Source: Hymenoscyphus infarciens
Taxonomy: Eukaryota; Ascomycota; Leotiomycetes; Helotiales; Helotiaceae
Direction: 5' to 3'
Assembly: GCA_001414345.1 (NCBI GenBank)
Contig: LLCB01000285.1
Span: forward strand, 1-64,000
DNA length: 64,000 nt
Under the pieces are notes generated by a model that saw only the letters and a list, made by a program, of their open reading frames with translations, was not told the origin of the DNA and did not search any database. Positions 1 through 13,513 of the stretch are shown one piece after another. The position numbers were made by a program, and so were the translations under genes. Positions within the stretch are counted from its first letter, which is position 1; each line of letters opens with the position of its first letter.

Positions 1-250
1 ATATATATATATATATAATATAAGATATTAATATATAAATAAATAAAGACGTAGTAAATAAGTAGACTTAAAAAGAAGTGGCTAGCTTATTAAAACACAT
101 CTATTCTAATTTCTTCTTTTCTCTTTATAAGCTCGATAGAATAGTAGACAAAATTATAAGACTAATCTAATCTAATCTCTCGATCTTCTTATTTCAAACA
201 CGACTCTTAGGTCTCTCTTTTTCTTAAGAAAATCTACTTCGCCCTCTTAT
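1..250. repeat. Edge of an AT-rich, RIP-like block
   Basis: The first 250 bases are very AT-rich, begin with an (AT)n tract and have few CA or TG dinucleotides, like the large blocks at 4150-14990 and 58740-64000. I see no coding potential. This is probably the end of a repeat island that continues to the left of the window. Confidence 0.6.
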
Positions 251-2609
251 ACGCGTACTTGCAAGCGAAAAAAAAGTGTATAGAGGAAATGAGAAATAGA
301 GAGGCTGATGTTCAACAAAAACTCAAAATTCCTCCGTCGCCCCCTGTCCTGTCGCTAAGGTAGGTAAGTTACTAAGCCACGTGATTCACCGAGAAAAAAC
401 CAAGCCTCATTGATTTGATTTAACGGGTACAACTAAGCCACTCACTCATCTACTAATCAGTTAATGCCGAGGTGAGCAAAGCCCCGCGTGGGTGAGAAGA
501 TGGAATGTAACATCATCTAGTGTCGTCTAGTGTCGCACTCGTAAAAATTGCACATGTAAATAAATTTTTGTTTTCTTCTTCTTGCCACTTCCCTAATCAG
601 GGTTATGTGGGTTTGTGGGGTCGGTATACAAGGTCTTGGCGGTTGGGGTGGGGTTGTGTGAGTTCCGTGTGAGTGTATGAGTTAAGTACTCAGCCTCCTT
701 TCGTAAGAGCGCGAGCGTAAGTATGATTCGTCCTTTGGTGAGGGATCTGGAAGGAATTTTTCCATGGGGAAGAAGTGTATAGTACACCTAAAGTCTCGAT
801 CTGAGTCGAGTAGATGGCTATGTTGCTTGTGTTGTCTTACTCGTCTCGGTTGGAAAGGGGGATCTAGACACCGTAACCGTATTCTTCGGATCGCACGGGA
901 GACTCTTTTTGGGTGGCTTGGTTGGAGATTTTTCGATATCGCAGGGAATTAAGATGAGTTTTGGTGGCTTAGAGAGGGGTTTCTCGAATTTTCGGTGGAA
1001 TAATAAGTGGAAAGAGCGTAGCCGTTATTCCGAGGAGGGTTGTTGGCATAAGGATTTTTGAGTGGAGCACCAAGATGCTTGAACCTCCCAGCTCCAGAGG
1101 AAATCTGGAGAAAGAAGTGTTACAGCATGTAAATGCCTTTTACTGGGGGTAAGGTTGCCCAGTATTTGTATGAGGAAACAAGAGTTTCTCTCTTTCGATG
1201 CCAAGCCATGTCACTGATGCATTTCCCATCGAGTCAGTACTGGGACTGGGAGGTTCGTGAATGGTTCCTTGATGGAAGATTGCACTGCCCTCAACCATTT
1301 CCAAGACGGATGGAACAGATTGTGATGCGTCCGTGATTTCAATAGGATTGGAGTTATCAATTTCTGTTTCTCCGCATTTTCCTTGGTGGCGTTGGAGTTG
1401 TAACACGGTACGAAAGGATTCGGCAATTGACATAGGGGGGGGGGATTTGCTCGGTAGAGTGAACCACGAGTTGGTAGCTGAGTACGATGAAGGATCAATA
1501 ACGCCGCCGTGCACATGGTGGGATCTTCTCTAGGATCCTTCTTCTGAGGTGATAACTTTGTTTGCGCCCGTCATTATCTCCGCACGTACGTACTCGCAGT
1601 AAGAAGAAGATGTCGGTGTGTCGTGGAATGTCCAATCTCGTTGGAGGCAGTGCCGTATTTCGTAAGCTATGCTATCTAATATCCAATATCAAATGGTGAC
1701 TGGTGACTGGTGACTGGAAGCACCGCCGGATAACCGCGCGAGCAGGACGTGGCAGGAAGAGGGATGAGGCAGAGAGGAGGACGAATGGACATTGTTGACA
1801 ATGGATGATGATGAATCTCGAAACACGTTTCGTAAAGATGTAGTGCCAGCGGCAAACAAGAAATGTTTCTAGCGCTACAAAGTGTAGAAACCCGGTACCC
1901 TCCACTTCAGCCAAGCAGATATCTCGGCATCGATATGCCAGCGAGCCTGAGGTGGAGAGGTCGCAGACGGCCTTCAGCGCTTCTTTCTGCGTACGAGTAC
2001 TACCTACTGAGCACCTACCTGGAGAATGAATGATCGTTTGGCAATGGGACCTCTAAGACCAGTGGCTGAGTCCCGAAATTCCAGCGTTTGTAGTTGGGCG
2101 CAGAAGGTCCCGAGGTCGTTCGTTGGACTCCAGGGCTTTGCGCAGCGACTGGGTCATCAAAAGCTTGTGGATGCGAAGCCTGTGGACCTGGACGCAAGCC
2201 TGTGGCCACAGGGTCTGTCTCGGGGAGTCGGGAGTCGGGGGTCGCTGAATGGCAACCTAGGTTGGATCGCCAATGCGCTGAAGCATGATCGTCCAGTGAC
2301 CCGTGAGGCCCTAGCACCTAGCCTAGGTAGTGAGTACCAGTACAGTAAGTACCCGACCATGAACGGTGCTTGCTTTCACGGGCAACCTGGAAGGCGAGAC
2401 TGAGGCTGCGCCTTCTTCTTTGCCCCTCGGACCTTTTGGCCAGACATTTTGTCTGGAATCGCAACTTTGATACTTAAAGACTTCAACCCTCCCACCACCA
2501 ACACAACACCACTTCAAAGCAAAACAATCACACACTGATCTTAGGACTCAACCTCACCAGCAACTCCTCAACTCCTCATCCTTCCTCCGAGTCCTTTCAG
2601 AACCTCACC
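251..2609. other. Gene-free interval upstream of calcipressin
   Basis: Base composition returns to normal after about 250. The open frames here are short, overlap on both strands and lack recognisable motifs, so I call no gene. A short direct repeat of TGGTGAC occurs around 1694-1718, and AGCCTGTGG recurs around 2178-2208. The last few hundred bases (about 2400-2609), pyrimidine-rich and containing CAACACAACACC-type tracts, are probably the promoter and 5' leader of the calcipressin gene. Confidence 0.5.
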
Positions 2610-3362
2610 ATGTCCTCATTATCAACACCAGAACCATCGCGCCCAACCTCTCGATCCTCGCGCGTCAAGATGTCTATTGATCTCTCCAAACTCCCAGCAC
2701 TAAGCCAACCTACTCCTCCTTCAAACACCCTCATCATCACCAACCTCCAAGATGTCGAAGTCTTCCGCCCGGATAATCTCCAAACCATCAAAGACCTCAT
2801 AAACTCCTCTGCGCCCATCCACTCCTGGGCGCCCCTCAAGTCCTTCCGCCGCATCATCGTCTCCTTCTTCGAAGAAGCCTCCGCCATCCGCATCCGCCAG
2901 ATCCTCGACGGCGAAGCCATCATGGGCGAGCGCGTCAAAGTCTACTTTGGAAATCCCACCTCCATCGAAACCAAAGACGAACACCTCAACCTCCCCGACG
3001 CGGGCAAACTATTCTTCATCTCCCCACCTCCATCTCCACCTCACGGATGGGAGGTCAAGTTGGAAGATGCGCCCAATAAGCAGGTTCACGCCGAGGATTT
3101 GGCAGAGGCATTAGCCAAGCTACACCACCGACCAAGAACCGACATCCCCGCCAGTCCAATCAGCGATAACGAGAATGAGGGGGGAAGGGCCCGCAGCGGA
3201 TCGTTGGTCCTTTATAATCCAAGTGAACATGGACACAGCCCCAACTTACCGGCTATCTCGGTGGAGGATATGACGGGGGATATCAGTCCGATTGAATTTG
3301 AGAAGCCGCTTTTGGCGCATACTTCGAGACCACCCGTTGAATTGATGGAGATTGATTCATGA
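2610..3362 (+). CDS. RCN1: Calcipressin (regulator of calcineurin, RCAN/Rcn1 family)
   Basis: Single-exon gene of 250 residues. Calcipressins bind calcineurin, the Ca2+/calmodulin-activated phosphatase, and tune its activity in the cytosol. The sequence shows the family layout: an RNP-like fold beginning with LIITNL (residues 41-46), a second strand RRIIVSFFEEASAIRIRQILDG (about 80-101), VKVYFG (109-114), then the signature FISPPPSPP (136-144) followed by GWEV. The SP-repeat is the part that is phosphorylated and contacts calcineurin in this family. The C-terminal 80 residues are Ser/Pro/acidic and probably disordered. The start was chosen because the context CACCATGTCC is good and no upstream in-frame ATG is needed. 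It stands alone, followed by a repeat island. The symbol is by family; the local locus name is unknown. Confidence 0.93.
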   Translation: MSSLSTPEPSRPTSRSSRVKMSIDLSKLPALSQPTPPSNTLIITNLQDVEVFRPDNLQTIKDLINSSAPIHSWAPLKSFRRIIVSFFEEASAIRIRQILDGEAIMGERVKVYFGNPTSIETKDEHLNLPDAGKLFFISPPPSPPHGWEVKLEDAPNKQVHAEDLAEALAKLHHRPRTDIPASPISDNENEGGRARSGSLVLYNPSEHGHSPNLPAISVEDMTGDISPIEFEKPLLAHTSRPPVELMEIDS

Positions 3363-3585
3363 GAGGGAGGGAAAGATTGGGAACAGGAAATTTGTTATAG
3401 AGTTTAGATCGACTACATTTGGGCTTTATGGCGTTTACTACTAGGGCTCATGGAACCGGCGTTTGTTTTCTTCACACTCACCATGAGCTCTGCATTTGGC
3501 ATTGAGCACTGGCTAGGATAGCAAGAGGAGTCGGCGTTCTAGAGGATCGCGACTATGGCATGTACAATATCAGGGCAGATATCCT

Positions 3586-3626
<41 letters not shown>

Positions 3627-4150
3627 CTTTCTCACCGAAGGTGGTGACAAATACTCTATAGTGAAATCTACAGATATCCCCAAAATAAATAAAAATAAAA
3701 ATAAAAACCACTTGAAACTATTCCTTTCCATCTGATGTCTATTTAAACTACATTCGGTATTCATGTTTGAAACGAAGGGAATTGTGTAACAGAGTTTGCC
3801 TCGAGAAGAACGGGTCGACACTCGGATACGTTGGAGATGATCAAACGCCAATCAATAAACCGAATCATCTGATATTTTCTCATTCTCCTTCTGTATCTGT
3901 ATTTGTTTCGAATTGTTCAGAATCATCTGATATTTTTTTCTTATTCTCTCTTTTACTTTCTGTATCTGTAATACTGTATTTGTTTCAGTTTCTGATTCCG
4001 GCATGTGAGGTGAGACAGTTTATCATCTGATGCCGTTTATCATCTGATAGGATTGATTCCTCTTTCTTTTTCCTCGGTTTCTCTCTCTCTCTCTCTCTCT
4101 CTCGGAGAATTGATGTTAAGAAAGGTATTTATGTTCAGAGATTTAGTTAT
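3363..4150. other. 3' flank of calcipressin with simple repeats
   Basis: No gene seen. A pure (GA)n microsatellite lies at about 3587-3621 and a (CT)n tract at about 4079-4102. Between them is an imperfect tandem duplication: a unit starting AATCATCTGATATTTT and ending CTGTATTTGTTTC occurs at about 3862-3909 and again, longer, at about 3921-3987. TTTATCATCTGAT also recurs at about 4019-4047. Composition then falls into the AT-rich block. Confidence 0.6.
3587..3621. repeat. (GA)n microsatellite
   Basis: An uninterrupted run of GA dinucleotides of about 35 bp is visible directly. It lies about 225 bp downstream of the calcipressin stop and may be in its 3' flank. Confidence 0.95.
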
Positions 4151-5922
4151 TTTTTTATCTATACGTGCTAGAGTTTAGATCTATGGTGCTTTTCTTTGCT
4201 TTACTTTGTATATTACTTACTTAATAGAGTTTTTTTTATATTTATTGATTTTATTGATTTTATAAGAGATAGATAGAGAATAGAGAAGAGATAGAGAATA
4301 GATAGAGAAGAAGTTAGTATCTATCTAATATTTTAAAATAATATTTTAAAGCTTTATACTTAGTTAATTAATTAATTAATCTATTACTTATTTAATATAG
4401 AACTTAATTAGAAAAACAAGAATTTTATTTATTTATTAATTACTTAGAAAGTTTTTAAGTAAATAAAGTTCTTTCTTTTATAATAGTTATAAAAAAGAGA
4501 ATAAGATAAACTATAGAGATAAAATAGATAAGTTTTATAATTTCTCTCTATCTTTACTCTAAACTTTAACTACTTATATTATATATTATAATAATAATAG
4601 ATTATAAAAAACATAAAAACTAAAATACTTAGAAAATACTATCTAATAATTATTCTAGTTTTTAAACTATTTTTTTATAGAGATATTTTATAGAGAAGAT
4701 AGATAATTAAAATCTAGTATAATATAGAAGATAGAGATCTAGAGATTATAATACTTAACTATTATATCTTTATAGAAACGTAGTAATTATAGAGTTACTT
4801 TTATTTATAAGATATATTAAAGCACGTGTCTTATAAGTAAGAGAGTATAATATATATACTTTTTACTTTAAAAACTACTCTCTTTTATTGAAAATTAATT
4901 ATCTACTATTAATAATATAGTAGTCTTAAAAGAAGTTAAAAAACGAATATAAAATATTATCTAGTTTCTTTATTTTAATTCTAGTATTAAAATTAATAAA
5001 GTAGCTAAGAATTTTAATATACTATATAATTAACTTTATTATTAACTTAAAAAATAACTCTTTCTATTATATAGAATTAGAAAGTCTATAAGCTTTAATA
5101 TACTTATTTAAGTAGTAAACTAACTTCTTTAGTATAATAGAAAGAAGATAAATATAGTAGAAAGATAGAGGAAAATAGAGGAAATTATAAATAGCTAGAA
5201 ATAAGAAGTTTATAAAAACACTATAGATAAAGTCTTTCTTAGTAAAAAGAAGAGATATTTATATTAAAGAGAATTTAAAGAAGTATTTTAAAAACTTCTT
5301 ATATTATATAAACTACTTACTAGAGACTTTTAGAATAAAGATATTTATAACTTTAATAAATCTAGTTTCTAGATAGAAGTAGTATATGAAAATAAGACTA
5401 TTATTTCTAAAAACTATAAAGCTATCTTAATTTCTAATCTAAAAAAATAAAAAGCTTATTACTATTATTATAATAATAAACTAGAGAAGAAAGAAGATTC
5501 TACTAATAGTTATTTTAAAAAAAAGTATATATATCTTATATAAGTCGTTTATTAATATAATAAACTTAAATACCTACTAGACTAGATAAGAAACTATTTT
5601 AATAAAAATTACTTTAGACTTAAATATAATAAAAACTTAATATATAAGAGATATTTTCTTCTTTTCTTTAATAGCTATAGATTATATATAACTTAGTAGT
5701 ATATTAACTACTACTAGAAGTATTATATATAACTATTCTAACTATATTCTTATCTTATATATATTTTCTTTAATCTCTTAAAATATAAGTCTTTTAAATA
5801 CTAAAATCTTAATTTAATAAAGCTAAGAAACTAATAAAAATAGGCTTCTTTTACCTTTTCTTTAATACTTTTAAAAGTCTACTTTTACTTAAAATATAAT
5901 CTAATTATTATTTATAATAGCA

Positions 5923-6408
5923 CGAAATATATATAACTATAGTAGAGGTATATAAGAGTACGTATAGTAGAATAACGTATATAGATACTAGGTACTAATA
6001 TAGAAGAAAATAATAACTGTCTCTCTACTATACTAAATATAAACGTCTATATATAAGAAGGTTAGAAGCTTCTAAGTTCTAATAATAATAATAACCGAGC
6101 CTTATCTAATATAGCTAATACTAAATAATAAGAGCTAAAAAGCTAAATATATAACCTCTGATTCTTTAGAAAGCTAAATATATAATATCTAAACCTTAAT
6201 CTCTTCTATATATAAATGTTAGATATTAATACTTTTAGTACTTCGCTTATATAAGTATCGGTTATTTATAATCTTAGCCTTAGAGGTATTAGAGGTATTA
6301 GTACTACTTAGAGGTATTAGCAGTTTTATAAATGCTGATAATTTAGAATAGTGCTATTATATAATAATCTAGCTATTATATAATAATCTAGAATAGTATA
6401 TTATTATA
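5923..6408 (-). repeat. 3' LTR of the Ty3/gypsy element
   Basis: About 486 bp, near-identical to 13514-14009 except mostly for C/T and G/A differences, as RIP would leave. It has internal tandem motifs such as AGAGGTATT repeats and two AGCTATTATATAATAATCT-like units. It is called 3' because the coding strand is minus. Confidence 0.85.
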
Positions 6409-8869
6409 TTCTCTCTTCTTTAAAAAGACTCGTCTTAAGTCTTTAGTTGTTGATTAGTATAATATTAGGTTAATTGAAGTATTATTTATTTTTTTATTAT
6501 AAAGAATATAACTTTATCTTACTATTATAGTATCTAGTAGTTAAGGTGGGGTTAGTAGCTAGTAGTATTGTTATTTAAGAGCTGATCGCTCTTTATTTAC
6601 TACTATATACTATATAATAATAGAATATAAATAGAAGAGAAGCTAATAATTAGCTAGTAGATAGAAAGTAGTATACTACTATAGAGTTATTATATTCTTA
6701 CTATTATTATATATTATAATAGTAATTATTAAGCGATAAATAATAATTATAAAGTAATAGCTATTATTATAAATAGTATATTAGTAAGCGACTTTTCCTC
6801 GATTCTAACTTCTCTTCTTCTTTTCTTTTTATCTAAATAATATAAATAGTAAGAATACCTTCTAATTAGGTATATTCTTATATATTAACTTGTCTTCTAG
6901 AATATATATATATATTATATATATATATATAAAAGTAAGTTCTTCTCTCCTTAATTAGACCTAATTCGAAGCTAATCTAATATAGTAAAATGCCTCTTCT
7001 ATATCCTCCTAGTATACTTCTAGCTACTTACTAAGTCTACTACGTTTAGTACCTTTAGGTAAAATCTTAGAATAGAGATTATATATATACTTTTAAGAAG
7101 CTAAAGTTAAAGAAGTATAAGTACTATATAGAGTAGAATACTATATATATCTTAGTAAGTTTAATCCTAAATATATATCGAATTCGTTCTAACTTAGGTA
7201 GTTGTTATAGTTTATTAGGAAGGAGTTTAGTATACTTAAGAGTAAGAAAGAGAAGAGAGAGATTAAAAAGGCTACTAAGGCCTTAGATAAAGTATTAGTT
7301 ATTACTAGTATAAAGGTACTAAAGAATAGTTTAGAGGTATAGTTTACTCTTTTAGAAGAGACTTAAGTACTTTATACTAAGGTTACTATAAGTATCTCTT
7401 ACTTATTAGAGAGGTTTTAGTTACTAATATTTAATAGTTCTTATACTATATTATAGAGAGTAAGACCTCTATCTAAACCTAGGTTTAAGTCCTCTTTAAG
7501 GCTTACTTAAAGAGTTTATAGGCGTCCTTCCTAAAGCTAGTTATAGAAGGTTATTAAGGTAAGAAGCGTCTCTATAAAGAGGAGGTAGTAGAGGAAGAGC
7601 TAATTTAGGCTTCTTATACTTAAGAGAGTAAGAAGGAGGATAATAAGTTAGAAGAAAGAGAGGCTACGGCCTAGAGAGGGTTAGTAGACCCTGTTTTAGT
7701 AGTAACTCGGTCTTAGTTCTTTACTTTATTAATTTCAAACATTCTTACTAGTTAGTGTTTTATCTTAGGTTTTTATTATAAGTTTCTTATTAAGAGTAAC
7801 TAGAATTAGAGAGTATTAATATTATAAATTAACTCTTTTATCTAATTCTTATCTAATTCCTATATATTAAGCTATTTAGAGAAGTGTTAGAGTAGTTTTA
7901 GCTCTTTTAAATATTTAGTATAAAAGTCTCTTAGATAATATAATAAACTCTAAAAATTATCTATAAGATACTAAGTAGAATCTGAATTATATCTAACCTA
8001 TTTTACTTAATACTATAGCTATCTTCTAAAAAGTTTACTACTAAGTATTTCTTATATCTCTTATTCTTATATACTTTTAATAATATCTAGTAGAGGCTCT
8101 AGAGCCTCTTATCTTAGTAGAGAGGTGTTTAGATCCTTTAAAAGTATATTAGAGGTAAAAACATTATAAATTAATAAGCTTTTAAGAAGTTTTAGCTTAT
8201 AGGAGTGTTTTATACTTTCTAATATTTTAAAAGGTCTTATCTACTATTTAGTAAGCTTTTAACTAGAACGATTTATCTTAAGATTCTTAGTAGATAAGTA
8301 GACTTTATCTCTAACGTCTTAGTTAATAGCTCTTTAGTATTAGTTTATACTATTCTCTATCTTTTTCTAAGCCTTACTTATATTATCTTTAGCTATCTTC
8401 TAAGTAGAGTATATATATTAAGCTACTTTTACTACTTTATTATAGTTAAGTCGTTCTTAGAGAATAGAAGTCTTTAACATATTCTAGTTCTACGAAGTTC
8501 TTAGGTCGAGTTTAAACTTAAGCTAATAAGAGGTTATACTAATAGATAAGTATAGAAGTATTATTTATACTTTATCTATTAGAGAGATTAATTCGCTCTA
8601 ATTGTCTTAATAGTAGGTTATAAAGAGCCTTAGTCTCTAATTAATATATTAGTTTTTCTTATTATCTCTATCTATCTATCTATTTATTTATAATAGGTAA
8701 TACTAAGCTTAAGCTTAATACTAATTATTTAATAAAATTTAGTCTAAAATAATAATATAAATTAAGGTTCTTAATTAGACGTAATTAATTTAGAGTAGTA
8801 ACTAAAACAGTAAATCTATTAAATAAAAAGTTTAGCTAGTCTTTTAGCGTCTATAGTTAAGTAATAAGG

Positions 8870-9300
8870 TATTAATACTAAATCCTTTCTAAGTTAGTTA
8901 ATAAATACTAATATAGTATTAAATCTATGTTTATCTTTTAGGAATAATTTAAAGTCTATATATAAATATTATATAGGATAGTTAGGTATAGGTAGAGAGT
9001 AAAGAAAGCCTTATTACTTAGTTTATTAAGAATAGGAGTATTTATAAGCTTAATAATTCCTTATATATCTTCTATAGTCTAAAAACATTCTAGCCTAGTA
9101 GTAGTATTATACTAATAACTAGTATATCTTTTTCGCACTTAGGTAAGTACTAGATACTTAGTTATAGACTTCTTAGATTAGTTTTATATAAAGTTTAGTA
9201 TTCTTTTAAATATAAAGTTAATCTTTAAAGAGTAGTAAATTATCTAATAAGAGGTAGTATCTATTTAGAAGTTAATAACGTTCTTTTTAAAAGAAGTATA
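8870..9300 (-). pseudogene. Integrase relic (Ty3/gypsy pol)
   Basis: On the minus strand, about 8965 down to 8905 reads YIDFKLFLKDKHRFNTILVF. This resembles the start of the retroviral-type integrase core (the D of a V/I-D-F followed by a K-D-x-x-x-F-D-x-V-x-V-V pattern). It lies about 1.3 kb downstream of the RT relic in the coding direction, which fits RT-RNaseH-integrase order. It is broken by stops and base changes. Confidence 0.75.
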
Positions 9301-10139
9301 GGTTATCTTCTTTTAACTTCTAAATTATATTTAAACTTATTCCTAGAATAACGTCTAACTAAATTATATTAAGAGAGGTAGACTATTCTTATAAAAAGGT
9401 CTAAGTAAGTTTAGTATTAATTTAGAGGTCTAAATAATTAGGTACTAAAAGAGTATATAAGCAGCTATCTACTTTAGTTTAATTATAGGTTTTTAAGTTT
9501 TACTTATATTAGGTTAATATATCTACTTTTTAATTACTCTTTTTAAATATGAATTAGATCTAGAAGTTAAAGTCTAATAGAAACTCTATCTATTAGACTT
9601 ACTTAGCTATAAGTAGCTTAGTTATTATAAAGTATTCTAATAATCTATAATCTGAATATACGTTAATATGTTTTTAATATAATATGAGTTTAAGATGTTA
9701 TTTCTTAAAAGCTTTTATAATAGTAGATAGCTCTTTATTATAGATCTCCTAGTTTAATTCGTAGCTAACTAGAATATATAAGTAGAACCTAATAGAGTAC
9801 TAAAGGCTATTATATTATTATAAGAATATACCTACTATTACTTCTTTTAAGGAGTCTGTTTCTACTTTTATATTATAATTAAGATTAAAGTAGTATAAGG
9901 TTTATATAATAAGTAGCTAGGTTCTTAGTACTTTAAAAGCTTTATTATATTTAGGTATTTATAGAAATAGCTTTATAGAGTGTATTATTATAGTTAGAGG
10001 TTTAGTAATTTTAGTATAACCTTTAATAAATTATTTATAGAATCTTATAAACCTTAGATAAGACTTTATACTTATTATAGTATTAGGTTAGACCTAGTTT
10101 TATAAAGGCTTTACTTTTTCTAGGTTAATTTTAAGTTCT

Positions 10140-10560
10140 TTTATAGTTAAGATAAATCTTAAGTATTTAACTCTAGTAATACTAAATTCGCTTTTCTTAA
10201 TATCTATCTAAAGTCTTACTTCTTAGAGCTAATTTAGAACCTTCCTAACCTATTTCTTATATTTTTTAATAGTATCTAAATAAATTAAAATATTATTTAA
10301 GTAAGTAATATAGAAGTTATCTAGATAATTAATTAAGACGTTGTTTATATAATATTAATAGGTAGTAGAGCTATTATAGAGTCTAAAAGAGAGAAACTTA
10401 TATTTATATATACTATACCTAGTTCTAAACATAGTTATCTCTTCTAAGTTAGAGTCTATTTAAATATAATAGAAAGCTTATCTAATATCTAATTTAGTAA
10501 AGATTTTAGCTATTCTTATTCTAGAAAGAAGCTTATTAATATAAGAGATTAGGTAGGGAT
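10140..10560 (-). pseudogene. Reverse transcriptase relic (Ty3/gypsy pol)
   Basis: Read on the minus strand, one frame gives RYSIYKYKFLSFRLYN followed by YLDNFYITYLNNILIYL (about 10435 down to 10275). These match the conserved gypsy RT blocks with the RY-x-YE-x-x-V-x-PFGL and YLDDILIYS patterns; the YLNN in place of YLDD is a G-to-A change, as RIP makes. Stops in the frame are TAA or TAG, explicable from CAA/CAG or TGG. The fragment is non-functional. Confidence 0.85.
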
Positions 10561-13513
10561 TGTTTTAAGTTAGAGTATTTAGCTTCTTATAATTAATATA
10601 GAACTATAACTTATTACTATTAGCCTTTTTAATAAAGAGTATAAGAGAGGCGAAAGAGCTATTACTATTAATAATAAACCTCTTATCTAGGTTCTTTATA
10701 AGATACTCTTTTATAGCTTTAAGCTTTATAGTTAACTATTAATATAGAGGCGAAAAGGAGTTAGAAAGTAGCTTATTTAAAGTAATCTTATAATTATATT
10801 TATAATAAGAAGGAAGCTTATTAGAAGCTATCTTTAAGAATACGTCTTTATAGAATAAGTAATATCTTAGGAGTCGAGCTTATATTAGAGCTCTTATCTT
10901 ATCATCGTCTTAGAGAGGGGCTAATCTCTTATTAATAACCTAATCTAGCTTATAGAGGCTTATTATATAAAATTCTAAATTAGGCTATTTTATATTATAA
11001 TATATTACGTTTACGCTTATCTTATAGATAAAAGAGTATAAGGTCTAGCCTTTTAAGGCTATACTAGTAGTTTATAGAGGCTTTAGACTAAAGTTAGATA
11101 TTAAAATTTTAGAAGGTATTATTATAGATAGAAGTAATAACTTAGCTATATATATAAGTCTACTCTTTTTACGTCTTTCTTATTACTAGATAACGTATTC
11201 TCTTTAGTTTATATCTAACTAGTAATTTAAAAAAGGTTTCTAGTTCTAGCTAGAAAGAGAAAGTAGAATTTCCTTACTATAGTAGAGAGTTAGAGGGTAT
11301 TCGGCTAGCTAAGTAATCTGGTTTTTTAAGAGGTTAAGAAGAACTTTAAAATAGTTTAACTACTTATTACTAATAATTAGGTCTTATTATCTAAGGTTTA
11401 GGATAATAAAGAGATAGTTATAAATACGATGTTTATCTATGTTTAAATATAGTTATATAAACTAATTTATTATACTTTTAGTACTATTATTATATCTATA
11501 AATAGATACTAAATAAGGTAGTTTCTAGATCTTTAAACCTATTACTTTTAATAATTATAGAGCTAGGAGTCGATTTAGAAATAGATACCTATTTACTTCT
11601 ATATCTACTAAAACTTATATTTTAATACTATATCTTTATATACTAAGAGTAGTATTTATAAGGAATTGTTTTCTTCTTATAAGCTTAAAAAGGTTAAGTC
11701 TAGCTAGATTATATTTATATAAGCTTAGGAAGGTATTTTTACCTAGGCCTCTTTATTTTCCTTCTAACTTAGATTAGAGTTAGAGTACTCTTTAAGTAGT
11801 TGTTCTTTCTTAGGTTAATTATCCTCCTCTATCTTATTAATACTAGGTAGATTAGGATAGTTAAGCTTAATATACCTAGGTTTCTTATAATTATAGTACT
11901 TTATACTAGTAAGAAGTTAGTCTATAGACAAAGTCTTTAATCTTTTACTAGTAGAAGAGGGCTTAAAAGTTTAAGAAGTTTTTTAAGAAGTAGAATAAAG
12001 TCTATATAAGAGTAATAAGGGTTTTATTAAGGAACTAGATAAGGTTTAATTAGTATTAGGCTTTTAGTATAATAAGCTTATTATAATAGGTTTTTTAGTA
12101 CTTATTATACTAGTTATATATAACTCGGTGTTATAGCGCTATTCCTTATCTATAAATAATAAGTCTCTTACTATCTTATTAAAGTCGATATTCTAGTATC
12201 TCTTACTATTAACTAATTAGGTTTAGAGCTAAGACGTAAGCTTATCTTATATATAGTAGAACTTATCTTATTTAGATACTTCTCTAAGTATTACTATACT
12301 TAAAAAGCAACTTTTAAATTCTATAAAACTTTCTCTTATATAACTCTTCTATTTTATCTAAAGAGACTAAAAGGTATTCTAGGTATTCTCCTTCTTATAA
12401 CTTATTAGATAGTAGGTATTAAGAAGCTCGATTATCTCTTTATAGTCTTTAAATACTATCTTACTTATATTAGACTTATATTAGAGCTTTAAGTAGTTCT
12501 AGGTAAGTTTTATTATCGTCTCTTAAATAAGAGCTTTATAAGTTAAAAGCGTCTAATAATAGTTAGCGTTTATATAGAGTTAATTACGTATTAATATTCT
12601 CTATTACTTATATATAGATAAAACGCTATTATCTAAAAGTTTAATTTTTTTTATAATCTTACTTTTAATAGGTTAAAAGGCTTTTAGAGTGCTTTTAGGT
12701 TATAGATGTAAAGTAGGTTATTCTAAGAAAGGAATATTAAAGGTAGAGTCTTATCTATAATAGTAGTTTAAAGAGGTAGAAGGAGGTGTTTATATAGGTT
12801 AGATAGGACTTAGACTTTAGTTATTATTTAGTAGTTATTAACTAATTTACTATACTAGGTCTAATAATTAGGCGATTTAATTATCTTACTTTAAAATTCT
12901 CTATTCTTTTTCTTAATCCTTAGCCTTTATAGCTTAGATTATACCTTATATCTCGTCTATATTAGAGAAGTCCTATTAATCTCTCTAGCTTTTAAGTACT
13001 AGGCCTTTACCTTTATTATTCTTAGGTTTCTTACCGTTCTTAGAGGTATAGTACTAAGTTAGAGACCTTTCGATAGAGGCTTAACTTTGTTTCCTAAGAG
13101 AGCGCTTTACGCTTAGGAGTAAAGCTTAGAAGAGACTAGAGGTTACTCTAGATTCTAATATATTAAATGTTAAATTAGAAGAGAGAGGGTAGGATTAGAT
13201 TTAAAAGCCTTTTAGATAACTATTATAAGTCGACTTATTTACTAAAATCTAGGGTTATTAGAACTCTTAGGAAATACTTAGCGTATTCTAATCCCTTAAC
13301 GTATACTAAAACACGATTTTTACTAGCTGTCTATACTAATAATAAACCCTGCTATTACTAGCTATCTAGGTAGTCTCTAATTACCTAGCTATATAAGAAT
13401 GTTATTATAATGTTCTAAATCGAGTATAAATCGACTTCTAAATAAAGAGTAGCGATAAGCTTAAAAGAGATATTATTAAGGCTATTACTAACGAAGAAGA
13501 GTTATTGTTTTTA

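Noticed and set aside
2026..2403. 125-codon plus-strand frame and its antisense partner
   Set aside because: Both strands are open through a GC-richer stretch with small repeats; no motif and no support for a start or introns.
4079..4102. (CT)n tract as a possible regulatory element
   Set aside because: Plain microsatellite at the edge of the AT-rich island and not close to any start codon.
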